A stretch of 64,000 nt of DNA from Rothia nasimurium (GTDB lineage: Bacteria > Actinomycetota > Actinomycetes > Actinomycetales > Micrococcaceae): the NCBI RefSeq assembly GCF_928391935.1, contig NZ_CAKMTD010000001.1, positions 186,001-250,000 on the forward strand. The letters are read 5' to 3'. Position numbers and translations under genes: made by a program. Positions 14,755 through 23,222 of the stretch are shown one piece after another. The number at the start of each line of letters is the position of its first letter. The stretch's first letter is position 1. Below the pieces are notes generated by a model. It did no database searches. It saw only the letters and a program-made list of their open reading frames with translations, and was not told the DNA's origin.

Positions 14755-16233
14755 TTAGTGGGTGTGGGAGTCCTCAGCGTTGATTTCGCTGCGGTCGCCG
14801 CTCCACTCGGTGTGCCACATGCCCTCTGAGTCGATACGACCGTAGGTGTGGGCACCGAAGAAGTCACGCTGGCCCTGAATCAGGGCAGCGGGCAGGCGCT
14901 TGCGGCGCAGGCCGTCGTAGTAGCTCAGGGAGGAGGCAAAGACGGGGACGGGCACGCCCTCGGCGGTTGCCTTGGCGACGACGCGACGCCAGGAGGGTAC
15001 GAGCTCTTCCATCAGCTTCTTGAAACCGGGGGCCAGCAGCATGTTGGCGGGGGTCTCGTTCTTGTAAGCGTTCATGATTTCGCCCAGCAATTCTGCACGG
15101 ATAATGCAGCCTGCGCGCCAGAGACCTGCGATGACGTCGAGCTTGAGGTCCCAGCCGTACTCGTCGCCTGCCTTGGCCAGCATGTCCAGGCCCTGGGCGT
15201 AGGAGACTAGCTTGGAGGCAAAGAGGGCCTTGCGGACGTCCTCGATGAACTCTTCGTCGCCGTTGGCAACAGCGGTGGTGGCGATCAGACCAGCAGGCAG
15301 TTCAGCCTGGGCCTGGGCGCGGGCTTCGGGGTTGCCGGAGGAGAGGGCGCGGGCAAAGACAGACTCAGCAATGCCGGAAACAGGGGCGCCGAGGTCCAGG
15401 GCGGCCTGGACGGTCCAGCGGCCGGTACCCTTCTGGCCGGCCTCATCGACGATCACGTCAACCAGGGGCTTGCCGGTCTTAGCATCGACCTGGGCCAGGA
15501 CCTCAGCGGTGATTTCGATCAGGTAGGAATTGAGGTCGGTGGTGTTCCACTGCTTGAAGATTTCTGCCTGTTCGGCAGGCTCTACCCCGGCAACAGTGCG
15601 GAGCAGGTCGTAAGCTTCACCAATGACCTGCATGTCGGCGTACTCGATACCGTTGTGGACCATCTTGACGAAGTGACCAGCGCCATCGGTTGAAATCCAG
15701 GCGCAGCAGGGGTCGCCGTTAGGGGCCTTAGCGGAGATTTTTTCGAGCAGGGGGCCGAGAGATTCGTAGGACTTAGCGGAGCCACCGGGCATGATGGAGG
15801 GGCCGTTCAGGGCGCCCTCTTCACCGCCGGAGACACCGATACCGACGAAGTGCAGGCCCTTTTCGGCCAGGGCACGCTCGCGGCGGATGGTGTCGGGGAA
15901 GTGGGAGTTACCGCCGTCGATGATGACGTCGCCTTCATCGAGCAGGGGTTCGAGCTGTTCAATGACGGCGTCGACGGGGCCGCCTGCCTTCACCATAATC
16001 AGGATGCGGCGGGGAGCTTCGAGAGAGTCGACCAGTTCCTGCAGGGTCTCGGTACGGATGAAGTCGCCTTCATCGCCGTGGGCCTCAAGCAGGGCATCGG
16101 TCTTTTCAACGGAACGGTTGTGCAGGGCTACGGTGTAGCCGTTACGGGCCAGGTTGCGGGCTAGGTTAGCGCCCATGACGGCCAGGCCGGTGACACCAAT
16201 CTGTGCCTTGCGGGCAGTATTGTTTTCAGTCAT
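14755..16233 (-). CDS. gnd: 6-phosphogluconate dehydrogenase, decarboxylating
   Basis: Oxidative pentose-phosphate enzyme converting 6-phosphogluconate to ribulose 5-phosphate with NADPH. The N-terminal Rossmann motif GVTGLAVMGANLARNLA is at 13-29 and VSGGEEGALNGPSIMPGG near 133-150; the catalytic Lys is in HFVKMVHNGIEY. The C-terminal tail has the conserved RDFFGAHTYGR. Length 492 aa is that of the long bacterial form. It is monocistronic, with a shared terminator after the stop. Confidence 0.96.
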   Translation of the reverse strand: MTENNTARKAQIGVTGLAVMGANLARNLARNGYTVALHNRSVEKTDALLEAHGDEGDFIRTETLQELVDSLEAPRRILIMVKAGGPVDAVIEQLEPLLDEGDVIIDGGNSHFPDTIRRERALAEKGLHFVGIGVSGGEEGALNGPSIMPGGSAKSYESLGPLLEKISAKAPNGDPCCAWISTDGAGHFVKMVHNGIEYADMQVIGEAYDLLRTVAGVEPAEQAEIFKQWNTTDLNSYLIEITAEVLAQVDAKTGKPLVDVIVDEAGQKGTGRWTVQAALDLGAPVSGIAESVFARALSSGNPEARAQAQAELPAGLIATTAVANGDEEFIEDVRKALFASKLVSYAQGLDMLAKAGDEYGWDLKLDVIAGLWRAGCIIRAELLGEIMNAYKNETPANMLLAPGFKKLMEELVPSWRRVVAKATAEGVPVPVFASSLSYYDGLRRKRLPAALIQGQRDFFGAHTYGRIDSEGMWHTEWSGDRSEINAEDSHTH

Positions 16234-16332
16234 GCCTTAAAGACTACGCTGATTGCCTTGGTTTACGCTCCTTGAGCACCAGAGACGCCCTAATCTCTCA
16301 TATTCTGGGAAGCCCAGTATCAGGTGTTGGGC

Positions 16333-16515
16333 TTATTCGTAGGTGTCAGTGAAGAGAACCCAGAGGGCCGCAGCCCCAATCACCCCAGCCAGGACGGCAA
16401 AAATAGACCACATAGTCACATAGGTTCCCTGGGTGATGAAGAAGATAGAGATGAGGAACCAGGTGACAGAAAGAAAAACAGCAGTGAAGTTTCGGGGTTT
16501 GAAGTTCTTATTCAT
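16333..16515 (-). CDS. Small membrane protein (60 aa)
   Basis: The frame is open further upstream through the tRNA-Val gene, but the plausible start is the ATG at 16515 (a GTG 12 bp upstream is an alternative). The protein has a basic N terminus (MNKNFKPRN), two hydrophobic helices at about 10-29 and 33-54, and an acidic end DTYE. I do not recognise a family. The hydrophobic pattern and protein-like composition support it as a real small membrane protein; the ribosome site is weak. Confidence 0.6.
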   Translation of the reverse strand: MNKNFKPRNFTAVFLSVTWFLISIFFITQGTYVTMWSIFAVLAGVIGAAALWVLFTDTYE

Positions 16516-16625
16516 GGGAGCTTTCACCAAATCATGTGAGGGGTAGGACGCCTGCGCCCCACCTACCCATTGTAGGGGCAGGTCAGCTGTAGTTGGGCAG
16601 ACTGGGCAGCTTTGATACACGAAAA

Positions 16626-16649
16626 AGCCCCACACCGAAGTGTGGGGCT
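16626..16649 (-). terminator. Terminator of tRNA-Val
   Basis: On the minus strand a 10-bp stem AGCCCCACAC/GTGTGGGGCT with loop TTCG, then TTTTTC; 6 bp past the tRNA. Confidence 0.92.
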
Positions 16650-16655
16650 CCTTTG

Positions 16656-16728
16656 TGGGTCCTACCGGGATCGAACCGATGACATCCACGGTGTAAACGT
16701 GGCGCTCTACCAGCTGAGCTAAAGACCC
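16656..16728 (-). tRNA. tRNA-Val (anticodon TAC)
   Basis: Acceptor GGGTCTT/AGGACCC (one T-G pair), D-arm GCTC...GAGC, anticodon stem CCACG/CGTGG with loop TTTACAC (anticodon TAC), T-loop TTCGATC, discriminator A. CCA is not encoded. A strong terminator follows. Confidence 0.94.
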
Positions 16729-16882
16729 AAGTGTTTTCCGCGTTATCTCTCGCGGCAACAGGTAATACTTTACGCACTCTGAAACCGGTGTGCAAATCAG
16801 AAAAGCACAAAGAGGGCCGCTTTCTGACTGTTTACACCAAACATGCGCCAGAAAATATCACCCTGACTAGGCCATATATTTT

Positions 16883-16898
16883 TTAGAAAATTTTCTAA
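16883..16898. promoter_or_regulatory. Perfect 16-bp AT palindrome, possible operator
   Basis: TTAGAAAATTTTCTAA is fully self-complementary and sits in an AT-rich patch in the gene-free stretch 16729-16925, upstream of tRNA-Val and downstream of the DUF3052 terminator. No known box was matched. Confidence 0.4.
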
Positions 16899-16925
16899 CT
16901 TTTTCCACCCCTCCCCCAGATAGAC

Positions 16926-16959
16926 CGGACCCCGCACCGGCAAGCCGGGGCGGGGTCCG
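16926..16959 (-). terminator. Terminator of the DUF3052 gene
   Basis: A 10-bp stem (16926-16935 with 16950-16959) with an inner CCGG/CCGG pairing, 12 bp past the stop of the minus-strand gene. Confidence 0.75.
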
Positions 16960-16971
16960 TCCTTACATACC

Positions 16972-17388
16972 TTATTTACCCTGCTTCATCACCAGGCGGA
17001 AAGCCGCCCAGTCCCGTGACAGGGCCTCAGAGGTCGTCACATGTAAACCTGCCAAAGGGGCAGCCTCCTGAATCTCAACAGGGGGCACATGCCCCTCCCT
17101 GCCGTTCTTCGGAGTCAAAAGCCAAATCACTCCCCCGTCGTCCAGGGTAGCCAGGACGTCAACGAGACCATCAACCAGGTCCCCGTCATCTGACCGCCAC
17201 CACAAGAGAACAGCATCAACGACGTCTTGATCGTCCTCATCTAGAAGCTCAGAGCCAATCCAATCCTCAAGAGAATCGCGAAACTCAAAATCTACATCGT
17301 CGTCGTAACCAAATTCCTGCACCAGGCTGTCAGCAACAAGCCCCATGAGGGCTCCAACGTTTTTCTCGGTGGCACCGGTGGCGCTCAC
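16972..17388 (-). CDS. DUF3052 family protein
   Basis: Small acidic cytoplasmic protein (138 aa) of an actinobacterial family that sits beside aceE in many genomes, including mycobacteria. Visible are a very acidic middle (DEDDQDVVDAVLLWWRSDDGD, about 50-70) and the conserved VIWLLTPKNGREGHVPPVEIQEAAPLAGL near 87-115. It has no catalytic motif. It diverges from aceE across 360 bp, so shared control is plausible. Its function is not known to me. Confidence 0.85.
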   Translation of the reverse strand: MSATGATEKNVGALMGLVADSLVQEFGYDDDVDFEFRDSLEDWIGSELLDEDDQDVVDAVLLWWRSDDGDLVDGLVDVLATLDDGGVIWLLTPKNGREGHVPPVEIQEAAPLAGLHVTTSEALSRDWAAFRLVMKQGK

Positions 17389-17748
17389 GCACGTCCTCCA
17401 AAATCTCTAGGAAACAAGAGGGTGAACACATCACCCAAAACCACCACCCACCACAGCAGGCAGTAGATCCACTACCTACTGAACACGCAAACCGGCACCA
17501 AATCAACAGAACACGGGCAAAAAGACCCCCAAAATTTCACCAACAGACAAAGGACGAACAAGTGACGGCTATTTCACACCCCCAAACCCCGTCCTGACTA
17601 ACCATCAGCGGGCTGTTATGTGACAACATAGAGGGTGAGTTGTCTGACGCAGCCCCACCCCGGCAGCCCAGACAAAAAACAAGATTCGCTGAACCACCCC
17701 ACTGGGCGGGCCAGCGACAAAACCCCTACAACATAGAGAGGTTGACTA
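17389..17748. promoter_or_regulatory. aceE/DUF3052 divergent control region
   Basis: Contains TATGT-GACA-ACATA at 17617-17630, a TGT-N4-ACA palindrome of the kind bound by several repressor families, and a direct repeat ACAACATAGAG at 17624-17634 and 17729-17739, the second overlapping the aceE ribosome site. A 66-aa frame starting at 17640 overlaps aceE and looks spurious. Confidence 0.45.
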
Positions 17749-20490
17749 GTGGGACCCTCAGAAACGAACGATCACGTTTTGAGCGCACTGACCAACAGCT
17801 TCACCGACATCGACCCCGAAGAGACCAGCGAATGGATTGAATCCTTCGATGACCTCGTCGAGGCCCACGGAACCGAACGTGCGCAGTTCATCGTCCGCTC
17901 CCTCATGCAGCGGGCAGGTCAGAAGTCCATCACCGTCCCGATGGTGACCACCACTGACTACGTCAACACCATCCCCGTCGACCAGGAACCCGAATACCCT
18001 GGCGACGAGCAGATTGAACGTCGTTACCGCGCCATGCTCCGTTGGAACGCAGCCATCATGGTTCAACGCGCCCAGAAGGCAACCATCGGTGTAGGCGGCC
18101 ACATTTCTTCCTACGCAGGTGTCGCTACCCTCTACGAGGTAGGCTTCAACCACTTCTTCCGCGGCCGCAACCACCCCGGTGGCGGCGACCAGATCTTCTT
18201 CCAGGGCCACTCATCCCCCGGCAACTACGCCCGTGCCTTCCTTGAAGGCCGCATCACCGAAGAGCAGCTCGACGGTTTCCGCCAGGAAAAGACCAAGGAA
18301 GGCAACCACCTGCCCTCCTACCCCCACCCCCGCAACCTGCCCGACTTCTGGCAGTTCCCCACCGTCTCCATGGGTCTTGGCCCCCTGAACGCCATCCACC
18401 AGGCCCAGTTCAACAAGTACCTGCACAACCGCGGTATCAAGGACACCTCCCAGCAGCACGTCTGGGCCTTCCTGGGCGACGGCGAAATGGACGAGCCCGA
18501 GTCACGCGGTGCCCTGCAGCTGGCTGCCAACGACAAGCTCGATAACCTGACCTTCGTCGTCAACTGCAACCTGCAGCGTCTGGACGGCCCTGTTCGCGGT
18601 AACGGCAAGATTGTTCAGGAACTCGAAGCTTTCTTCCGTGGCGCAGGCTGGAACGTCATCAAGGTCCTCTGGGGCCGCGAATGGGACGCCCTGCTTGAAA
18701 AGGACAAGTCCGGCGAGCTCGTCCGCATCATGAACGAAACCCGCGATGGCGACTACCAGACCTACAAGGCTGAGTCCGGCGGCTTCATCCGCGAACACTT
18801 CTTCGGCCAGACCCCCGAAACCAAGGAACTCGTCGCCGACATGACCGACGACGAAATCTGGGCTATGAAGCGCGGTGCCCACGACTACCAGAAGGTCTAC
18901 GCCGCATTCAAGGCCGCCATGGAACACAAGGGCCAGCCCACCGTCGTCCTGGCACAGTCCGTCAAGGGCTACGGCCTGGGCGCCAGCTTCGAGGCTCGCA
19001 ACGCGACCCACCAGATGAAGAAGCTGTCCATGGACGACCTCAAGCAGTTCCGCGACCACCTGCGGATCCCTATCTCCGACGAGGAGCTGGAGAAGGACCT
19101 CTACAACCCGCCCTACTACCACCCCGGCAAGGACTCCGAGGAATACAAGTACCTCATGGCCCGCCGCGAGGCCCTGGGCGGCTTCGTCCCCTCCCGCAAG
19201 AACGTCCAGCCCGAAATCACCCTGCCCTCTGACAAGGCCTACAAGGGCGCCTTCAAGGGCACCGGCAAGCAGATGGCTGCAACCACCATGACCTTTGTGC
19301 GCCTGCTCAAGGACCTCATGCGTGAAAAGGACTTCGGCCACCGCATCGTGCCCATCATCCCCGATGAGGCCCGTACCTTCGGTATGGACTCCTACTTCCC
19401 CACCGCCAAGATTTACAACCCCAACGGCCAGAACTACCTGGCAGTTGACCGTGAACTGATGCTGGCCTACAAGGAATCCCCCGAGGGCAAGATCATTCAC
19501 GTCGGTATCAACGAGGCCGGTGGTACTGCCGCCTTCACTGCTGTAGGTTCCTCCTACGACACCCACGGCGAGCCCATGATCCCGGTCTACATCTTCTACT
19601 CCATGTTCGGCTTCCAGCGCACCGGCGACGCCTTCTGGGCTGCCGGTGACCAGCTGACCCGTGGCTTCATCATGGGTGCAACCGCTGGCCGCACCACCCT
19701 AACCGGTGAGGGCCTGCAGCACGCTGACGGCCACTCCCCGATCCTGGCTGGTACCAACCCCGCAGTGATCCACTACGATCCCGCTTTCGGCTACGAAATC
19801 GGCCACATCGTCAAGCGCGGTATCGAGCACATGTACGGCACCAAGGACGAAGACCACAACGTGATGTACTACATCACCGTCTACAACGAGCCGATCCAGC
19901 ACCCTGCTGAGCCCGAAAACCTGGACGTTGACGGCCTGCTCGGTGGTATCTACCGCTTCAGCGAGGCAAAGAACGACGGCCCCCGCGCCCAGATTCTTGC
20001 CTCCGGTGTGGCTGTTCCCTGGGCTGAAAAGGCCCAGCAGATCCTGGCCGAGGACTGGGGCGTATCCGCCGACGTCTGGTCCGTCACCTCCTGGACCAAC
20101 CTGCGTCGCGACGGCCTGGCCGCCGAGCGTGAACTGCTCAACGACCCGACCGCTGCCCCCCGCACCCCCTTCGTTGCCAAGCAGCTCGAAGGCGCAACCG
20201 GCCCCATCGTTGCCGTGTCTGACTACCAGACCGACCTCATGGACGGTATCCGCCAGTTCGTTCCCAACGAATTTGCAACCCTGGGTGCTGACGGCTTCGG
20301 CTTCTCAGACACCCGCGCCGGTGCCCGCCGCTTCTTCAAGATCGACGCCGAATCCATCGTCGTCCGTACCCTGCAGATGCTGGCCAAGCGCGGTGAAGTC
20401 CCCGCAGACGCCCCCGCCAAGGCATTTGAGAAGTACGATCTCAACAACATCAATGCAGGTACCTCCGGTACCGCAGGTGGCGACGCCTAG
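17749..20490 (+). CDS. aceE: Pyruvate dehydrogenase E1, homodimeric type
   Basis: Thiamine-diphosphate enzyme decarboxylating pyruvate and acetylating the lipoyl group of E2. At 913 aa it is the single-chain E1 of actinobacteria and proteobacteria. The ThDP motif begins at [10 protein letters not shown] near 244 and runs to about 274 with the [12 protein letters not shown] segment; [11 protein letters not shown] near 115-125 is also conserved. The start is GTG at 17749 after AGAGAGG; there is no ATG near the conserved beginning. No E2 or E3 gene is adjacent, as is usual in actinobacteria. It lies upstream of the fab genes, supplying acetyl-CoA. Confidence 0.96.
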   Translation: MGPSETNDHVLSALTNSFTDIDPEETSEWIESFDDLVEAHGTERAQFIVRSLMQRAGQKSITVPMVTTTDYVNTIPVDQEPEYPGDEQIERRYRAMLRWNAAIMVQRAQKATIGVGGHISSYAGVATLYEVGFNHFFRGRNHPGGGDQIFFQGHSSPGNYARAFLEGRITEEQLDGFRQEKTKEGNHLPSYPHPRNLPDFWQFPTVSMGLGPLNAIHQAQFNKYLHNRGIKDTSQQHVWAFLGDGEMDEPESRGALQLAANDKLDNLTFVVNCNLQRLDGPVRGNGKIVQELEAFFRGAGWNVIKVLWGREWDALLEKDKSGELVRIMNETRDGDYQTYKAESGGFIREHFFGQTPETKELVADMTDDEIWAMKRGAHDYQKVYAAFKAAMEHKGQPTVVLAQSVKGYGLGASFEARNATHQMKKLSMDDLKQFRDHLRIPISDEELEKDLYNPPYYHPGKDSEEYKYLMARREALGGFVPSRKNVQPEITLPSDKAYKGAFKGTGKQMAATTMTFVRLLKDLMREKDFGHRIVPIIPDEARTFGMDSYFPTAKIYNPNGQNYLAVDRELMLAYKESPEGKIIHVGINEAGGTAAFTAVGSSYDTHGEPMIPVYIFYSMFGFQRTGDAFWAAGDQLTRGFIMGATAGRTTLTGEGLQHADGHSPILAGTNPAVIHYDPAFGYEIGHIVKRGIEHMYGTKDEDHNVMYYITVYNEPIQHPAEPENLDVDGLLGGIYRFSEAKNDGPRAQILASGVAVPWAEKAQQILAEDWGVSADVWSVTSWTNLRRDGLAAERELLNDPTAAPRTPFVAKQLEGATGPIVAVSDYQTDLMDGIRQFVPNEFATLGADGFGFSDTRAGARRFFKIDAESIVVRTLQMLAKRGEVPADAPAKAFEKYDLNNINAGTSGTAGGDA

Positions 20491-20514
20491 GCCCTAGCCC
20501 CACTGATGTGACCA

Positions 20515-20549
20515 GCAGCCCCCGAGTATATTTCTCGGGGGCTGCTTGC
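20515..20549 (+). terminator. Terminator of aceE
   Basis: A perfect 12-bp stem (20515-20526 with 20534-20545), loop TATATTT. Confidence 0.8.
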
Positions 20550-20636
20550 CTACCCGGGCCAGTCTTTTCTGTGAGTTTGCCTGGCATTGTCTCACCGGTG
20601 CGGTGGATTGCTCCTGAGAAGACTTTCAGGAGTAGG

Positions 20637-20670
20637 ATATTTATTTGAAAGAAAAGCTGGTATCTTTCAA
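20637..20670. promoter_or_regulatory. AT-rich inverted repeat before fabD
   Basis: TTGAAAGA (20645-20652) and TCTTTCAA (20663-20670) form an 8-bp inverted repeat with a 10-bp spacer, preceded by ATTTATTTGAAA. A closely similar ATTTATTTCAAA occurs in an inverted repeat before acpP (22718-22729). A shared operator is inference. Confidence 0.45.
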
Positions 20671-20709
20671 GTTCCGGCTGATAACTGATTTTTAGAGGCG
20701 GTAGAACGC

Positions 20710-21609
20710 GTGAAAGCACTGGTATGCCCCGGGCAGGGTTCCCAAAAGCCCGGTTTCCTCACTGAATGGTTGGAGCTGGACGGAGTAGCAGAACGCCTGC
20801 GCCGTCTCTCAGAGGCCGTAGACCTGGACCTGATTCACTACGGCACTGAGGCCGATGAAGAAACCATCAAAGATACCGCAATCGCCCAGCCCCTGATTGT
20901 GGCAGCCGGACTAGTCACCGGTCGCCTAGCCCAGAAAGCCCTCCAGGGTCAGGAGCTAGTGTATGCCGGGCACTCCGTGGGTGAAATCACCGCCTCAGCC
21001 CTCGCCGGGGTACTCAGCGAAGAAGAAGCCATGAAGTTCATCAAGGTACGAGCCACCGGCATGGCCCAGGCTGCAGCCGCCGTACCAACCGGCATGACCG
21101 CCGTGCTAGGCGGAGTTGAGGACGAGGTCCGCGCAGCTATTGCCTCAGCAGGTTTAACTGCTGCCAACTCCAACGGAGCCGGGCAAATTGTAGCCGCTGG
21201 CTCCCTCGAAGCCCTTGCTGCATTTGCAGAAAATCCCCCTGCCAAGACCCGGGTTATCCCCCTCAAGGTAGCCGGTGCTTTCCATACCGACTACATGGCC
21301 GACGCCCAAGGCCCCCTGGCCGACTACGCCGCAGGTATCAAGGCAGGCGAGCCAACTGCCACCCTCCTGTCAAACTTTGACGGCAAGCCCGTCACCACCG
21401 GCCAGGCAGCCCTCGACTCCCTGGTAGCCCAGGTGACCCGCCCCGTCCGCTGGGATCTTTGCATGGCAACCCTCGGTGAACTGGCCGTAGACCAGATCAT
21501 TGAAGTAGCCCCGGCTGGAACCCTGGTTGGCCTCGCCAAGCGCGGACTCAAGGGAGTACCCGGCACCGCCATCTCCTCCCCCGCTGACCTCGACACCCTC
21601 CAGGCCTAA
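20710..21609 (+). CDS. fabD: Malonyl-CoA:ACP transacylase
   Basis: Moves malonyl from CoA to acyl carrier protein. PGQGSQ at 7-12, the nucleophile motif GHSVGE at 87-92 (Ser 89) and the active-site His in GAFHTDYM near 196-203 are present. Length 299 aa is normal. The start is GTG at 20710 behind GAGGCGG. It is the first of four fatty-acid genes; fabH follows 31 bp on. Most relatives carry a PucR-type regulator gene directly upstream; none is present here. Confidence 0.95.
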   Translation: MKALVCPGQGSQKPGFLTEWLELDGVAERLRRLSEAVDLDLIHYGTEADEETIKDTAIAQPLIVAAGLVTGRLAQKALQGQELVYAGHSVGEITASALAGVLSEEEAMKFIKVRATGMAQAAAAVPTGMTAVLGGVEDEVRAAIASAGLTAANSNGAGQIVAAGSLEALAAFAENPPAKTRVIPLKVAGAFHTDYMADAQGPLADYAAGIKAGEPTATLLSNFDGKPVTTGQAALDSLVAQVTRPVRWDLCMATLGELAVDQIIEVAPAGTLVGLAKRGLKGVPGTAISSPADLDTLQA

Positions 21610-21640
21610 ACAGCCCAAGCCCCGAGAAAGGTTTTCCACT

Positions 21641-22666
21641 GTGACTACCCTCAAGCAGGTAGAAATCAACCGCTACTCCCGCATTCTGGGCTACGGCGCA
21701 GCCCGCCCAGATCTTCTGGTGACCAACGACGATATCGCTGGGCCTATTGACTCCTCTGACGAATGGATTGTCCAGCGCACCGGCATTAAAACCCGTCACC
21801 GGGCTTCAGAAAAAATTTCGGTCACTGATCTTGCCGTGGGCGCCGCCCAGGACGCCCTGGCTGCTGCAGGCGTCCAGGGGGAAGACCTTGACGCCGTCAT
21901 CGTCGCAACCATCTCCCACCCCTACGCCACCCCCGCCCTGGCGACCCTCGTCGCCGAAGCGGTCGGCTCCAAGGCCCCGGCCTACGATATTTCTGCCGCC
22001 TGCGCCGGTTTCTGCTATGGCATTGCCCAGGCTGACGCCCTGGTCCGCTCCGGTACCGCCCAGAAGGTCCTGGTCATTGGTGTAGAGAAGCTCTCAGACT
22101 TCATCGACAACACCGAACGCACTATCTCCTTCCTCCTAGGCGACGGCGCAGGCGCGGCTGTTGTCGGTGTTTCTGACGAGCCGGGTATTGGCCCCACTGT
22201 TTGGGGCTCGGACGGCGAGCGCTGGGGGGCTGTGGGCATGACCCACTCCCTGCTTGAAATCCGTAACCGTGACTTTGTGGCCAACCCGGTGCAGGAGGGT
22301 GAGAAGCTCTGGCCAACCCTGCGCCAGGACGGCCAGACTGTTTTCCGCTGGGCTGTGTGGGAGATGGCCAAGGTGGCCCAGCAGGCCCTGGACGCTGCCG
22401 GGGTCACTGCGGAGGATCTGGGTGCCTTGGTGACCCATCAGGCGAATATGCGGATTATCGATCAGATGGTCAAGACCCTGAAGCTGCCTGAGTCTGTGCT
22501 GGTGGCCCGTGATATTGAGTGTGCTGGTAATACCTCAGCGGCTTCGGTGCCCCTGGCAGCCCACCAGTTGCTGCAAGATCACCCGGAGCTGTCAGGTCAG
22601 CTTGCCCTCCAGATCGGTTTTGGTGCTGGCCTGGCCTATGCGGCTCAGGTGGTTCGCCTCCCCTAA
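21641..22666 (+). CDS. fabH: 3-oxoacyl-ACP synthase III
   Basis: Starts type II fatty-acid chains by condensing acyl-CoA with malonyl-ACP; the actinobacterial form usually prefers branched primers (not visible here). The Cys-His-Asn triad is C121 (DISAACAGF), H266 (VTHQANMRI) and N297 (ECAGNTSAAS). The GTG at 21641 behind GAGAAAGG gives 341 aa; the open frame extends upstream into fabD without a fitting start. It is translated in series with fabD, while a 230-bp gap separates it from acpP. Confidence 0.95.
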   Translation: MTTLKQVEINRYSRILGYGAARPDLLVTNDDIAGPIDSSDEWIVQRTGIKTRHRASEKISVTDLAVGAAQDALAAAGVQGEDLDAVIVATISHPYATPALATLVAEAVGSKAPAYDISAACAGFCYGIAQADALVRSGTAQKVLVIGVEKLSDFIDNTERTISFLLGDGAGAAVVGVSDEPGIGPTVWGSDGERWGAVGMTHSLLEIRNRDFVANPVQEGEKLWPTLRQDGQTVFRWAVWEMAKVAQQALDAAGVTAEDLGALVTHQANMRIIDQMVKTLKLPESVLVARDIECAGNTSAASVPLAAHQLLQDHPELSGQLALQIGFGAGLAYAAQVVRLP

Positions 22667-22896
22667 GTGGCAGCTTGTAGGCCTGTCACCAGCCTCAATT
22701 ATTTTGATAAATGTAAGATTTATTTCAAAATTTTGGGGCGTCAGAACTACAGTTAGCCCAAATGAGCGTCTACACTCATGTGTGGAGGCTAATGCTCCTC
22801 GCGAGCTATGAAAATTTTAGCCCTGTCCAGGTTTGATAGCCGGGGCAGTAGACAGATAGCGGCTTTTGTCGCTCTACCCGTAATAAAGGAGCCAAG
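22667..22896. promoter_or_regulatory. fabH-acpP spacer with AT-rich inverted repeat
   Basis: TTTTGATAAAT (22702-22712) and ATTTATTTCAAAA (22718-22730) form an inverted repeat with a 2-nt bulge. The spacer has no ORF or strong terminator and probably holds a separate acpP promoter, allowing the carrier protein to be made in excess. Confidence 0.5.
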
Positions 22897-23136
22897 ATGG
22901 CAGATCAGAACGAGATCCTCGCAGGTCTTGCAGAAATCGTAAACGAAGAGACTGGCGTTGAGGTTGAGGATGTTCAGCTGGACAAGTCTTTCACTGAAGA
23001 CCTGGACATCGATTCCATCTCTATGATGACCATCGTTGTCAACGCTGAAGAGAAGTTCGGTGTCACCATCCCCGACGAAGAGGTCAAGAACCTCAAGACC
23101 GTCGGCGATGCAGTTAACTTCATTGCTAACGCCTAA
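22897..23136 (+). CDS. acpP: Acyl carrier protein
   Basis: A 79-aa acidic four-helix protein carrying growing acyl chains. DIDSIS holds Ser 40, the phosphopantetheine site. It has a strong AAAGGAG ribosome site and is followed by an intrinsic terminator, which separates most acpP transcripts from fabF. Confidence 0.97.
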   Translation: MADQNEILAGLAEIVNEETGVEVEDVQLDKSFTEDLDIDSISMMTIVVNAEEKFGVTIPDEEVKNLKTVGDAVNFIANA

Positions 23137-23149
23137 AGAGCGTTGAAAA

Positions 23150-23189
23150 AGGTTGGGCACGCACTGGTTCGTGTCCAACCTCCTTTTTT
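23150..23189 (+). terminator. Terminator of acpP
   Basis: A 12-bp stem (23150-23161 with 23170-23181, one G-T pair) followed by CCTTTTTTC. Confidence 0.9.
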
Positions 23190-23222
23190 CTTTCACCCCC
23201 TCAGTATTCATGAAGGATTAAG

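Noticed and set aside
17640-17840. 66-aa ORF upstream of aceE
   Set aside because: It overlaps the aceE start in another frame and has no ribosome site; the reading is low-complexity.
18502-19566. 354-aa minus-strand ORF
   Set aside because: It is antisense to the middle of aceE, with low-complexity Gly/Val/Leu composition; aceE is clearly the real gene.
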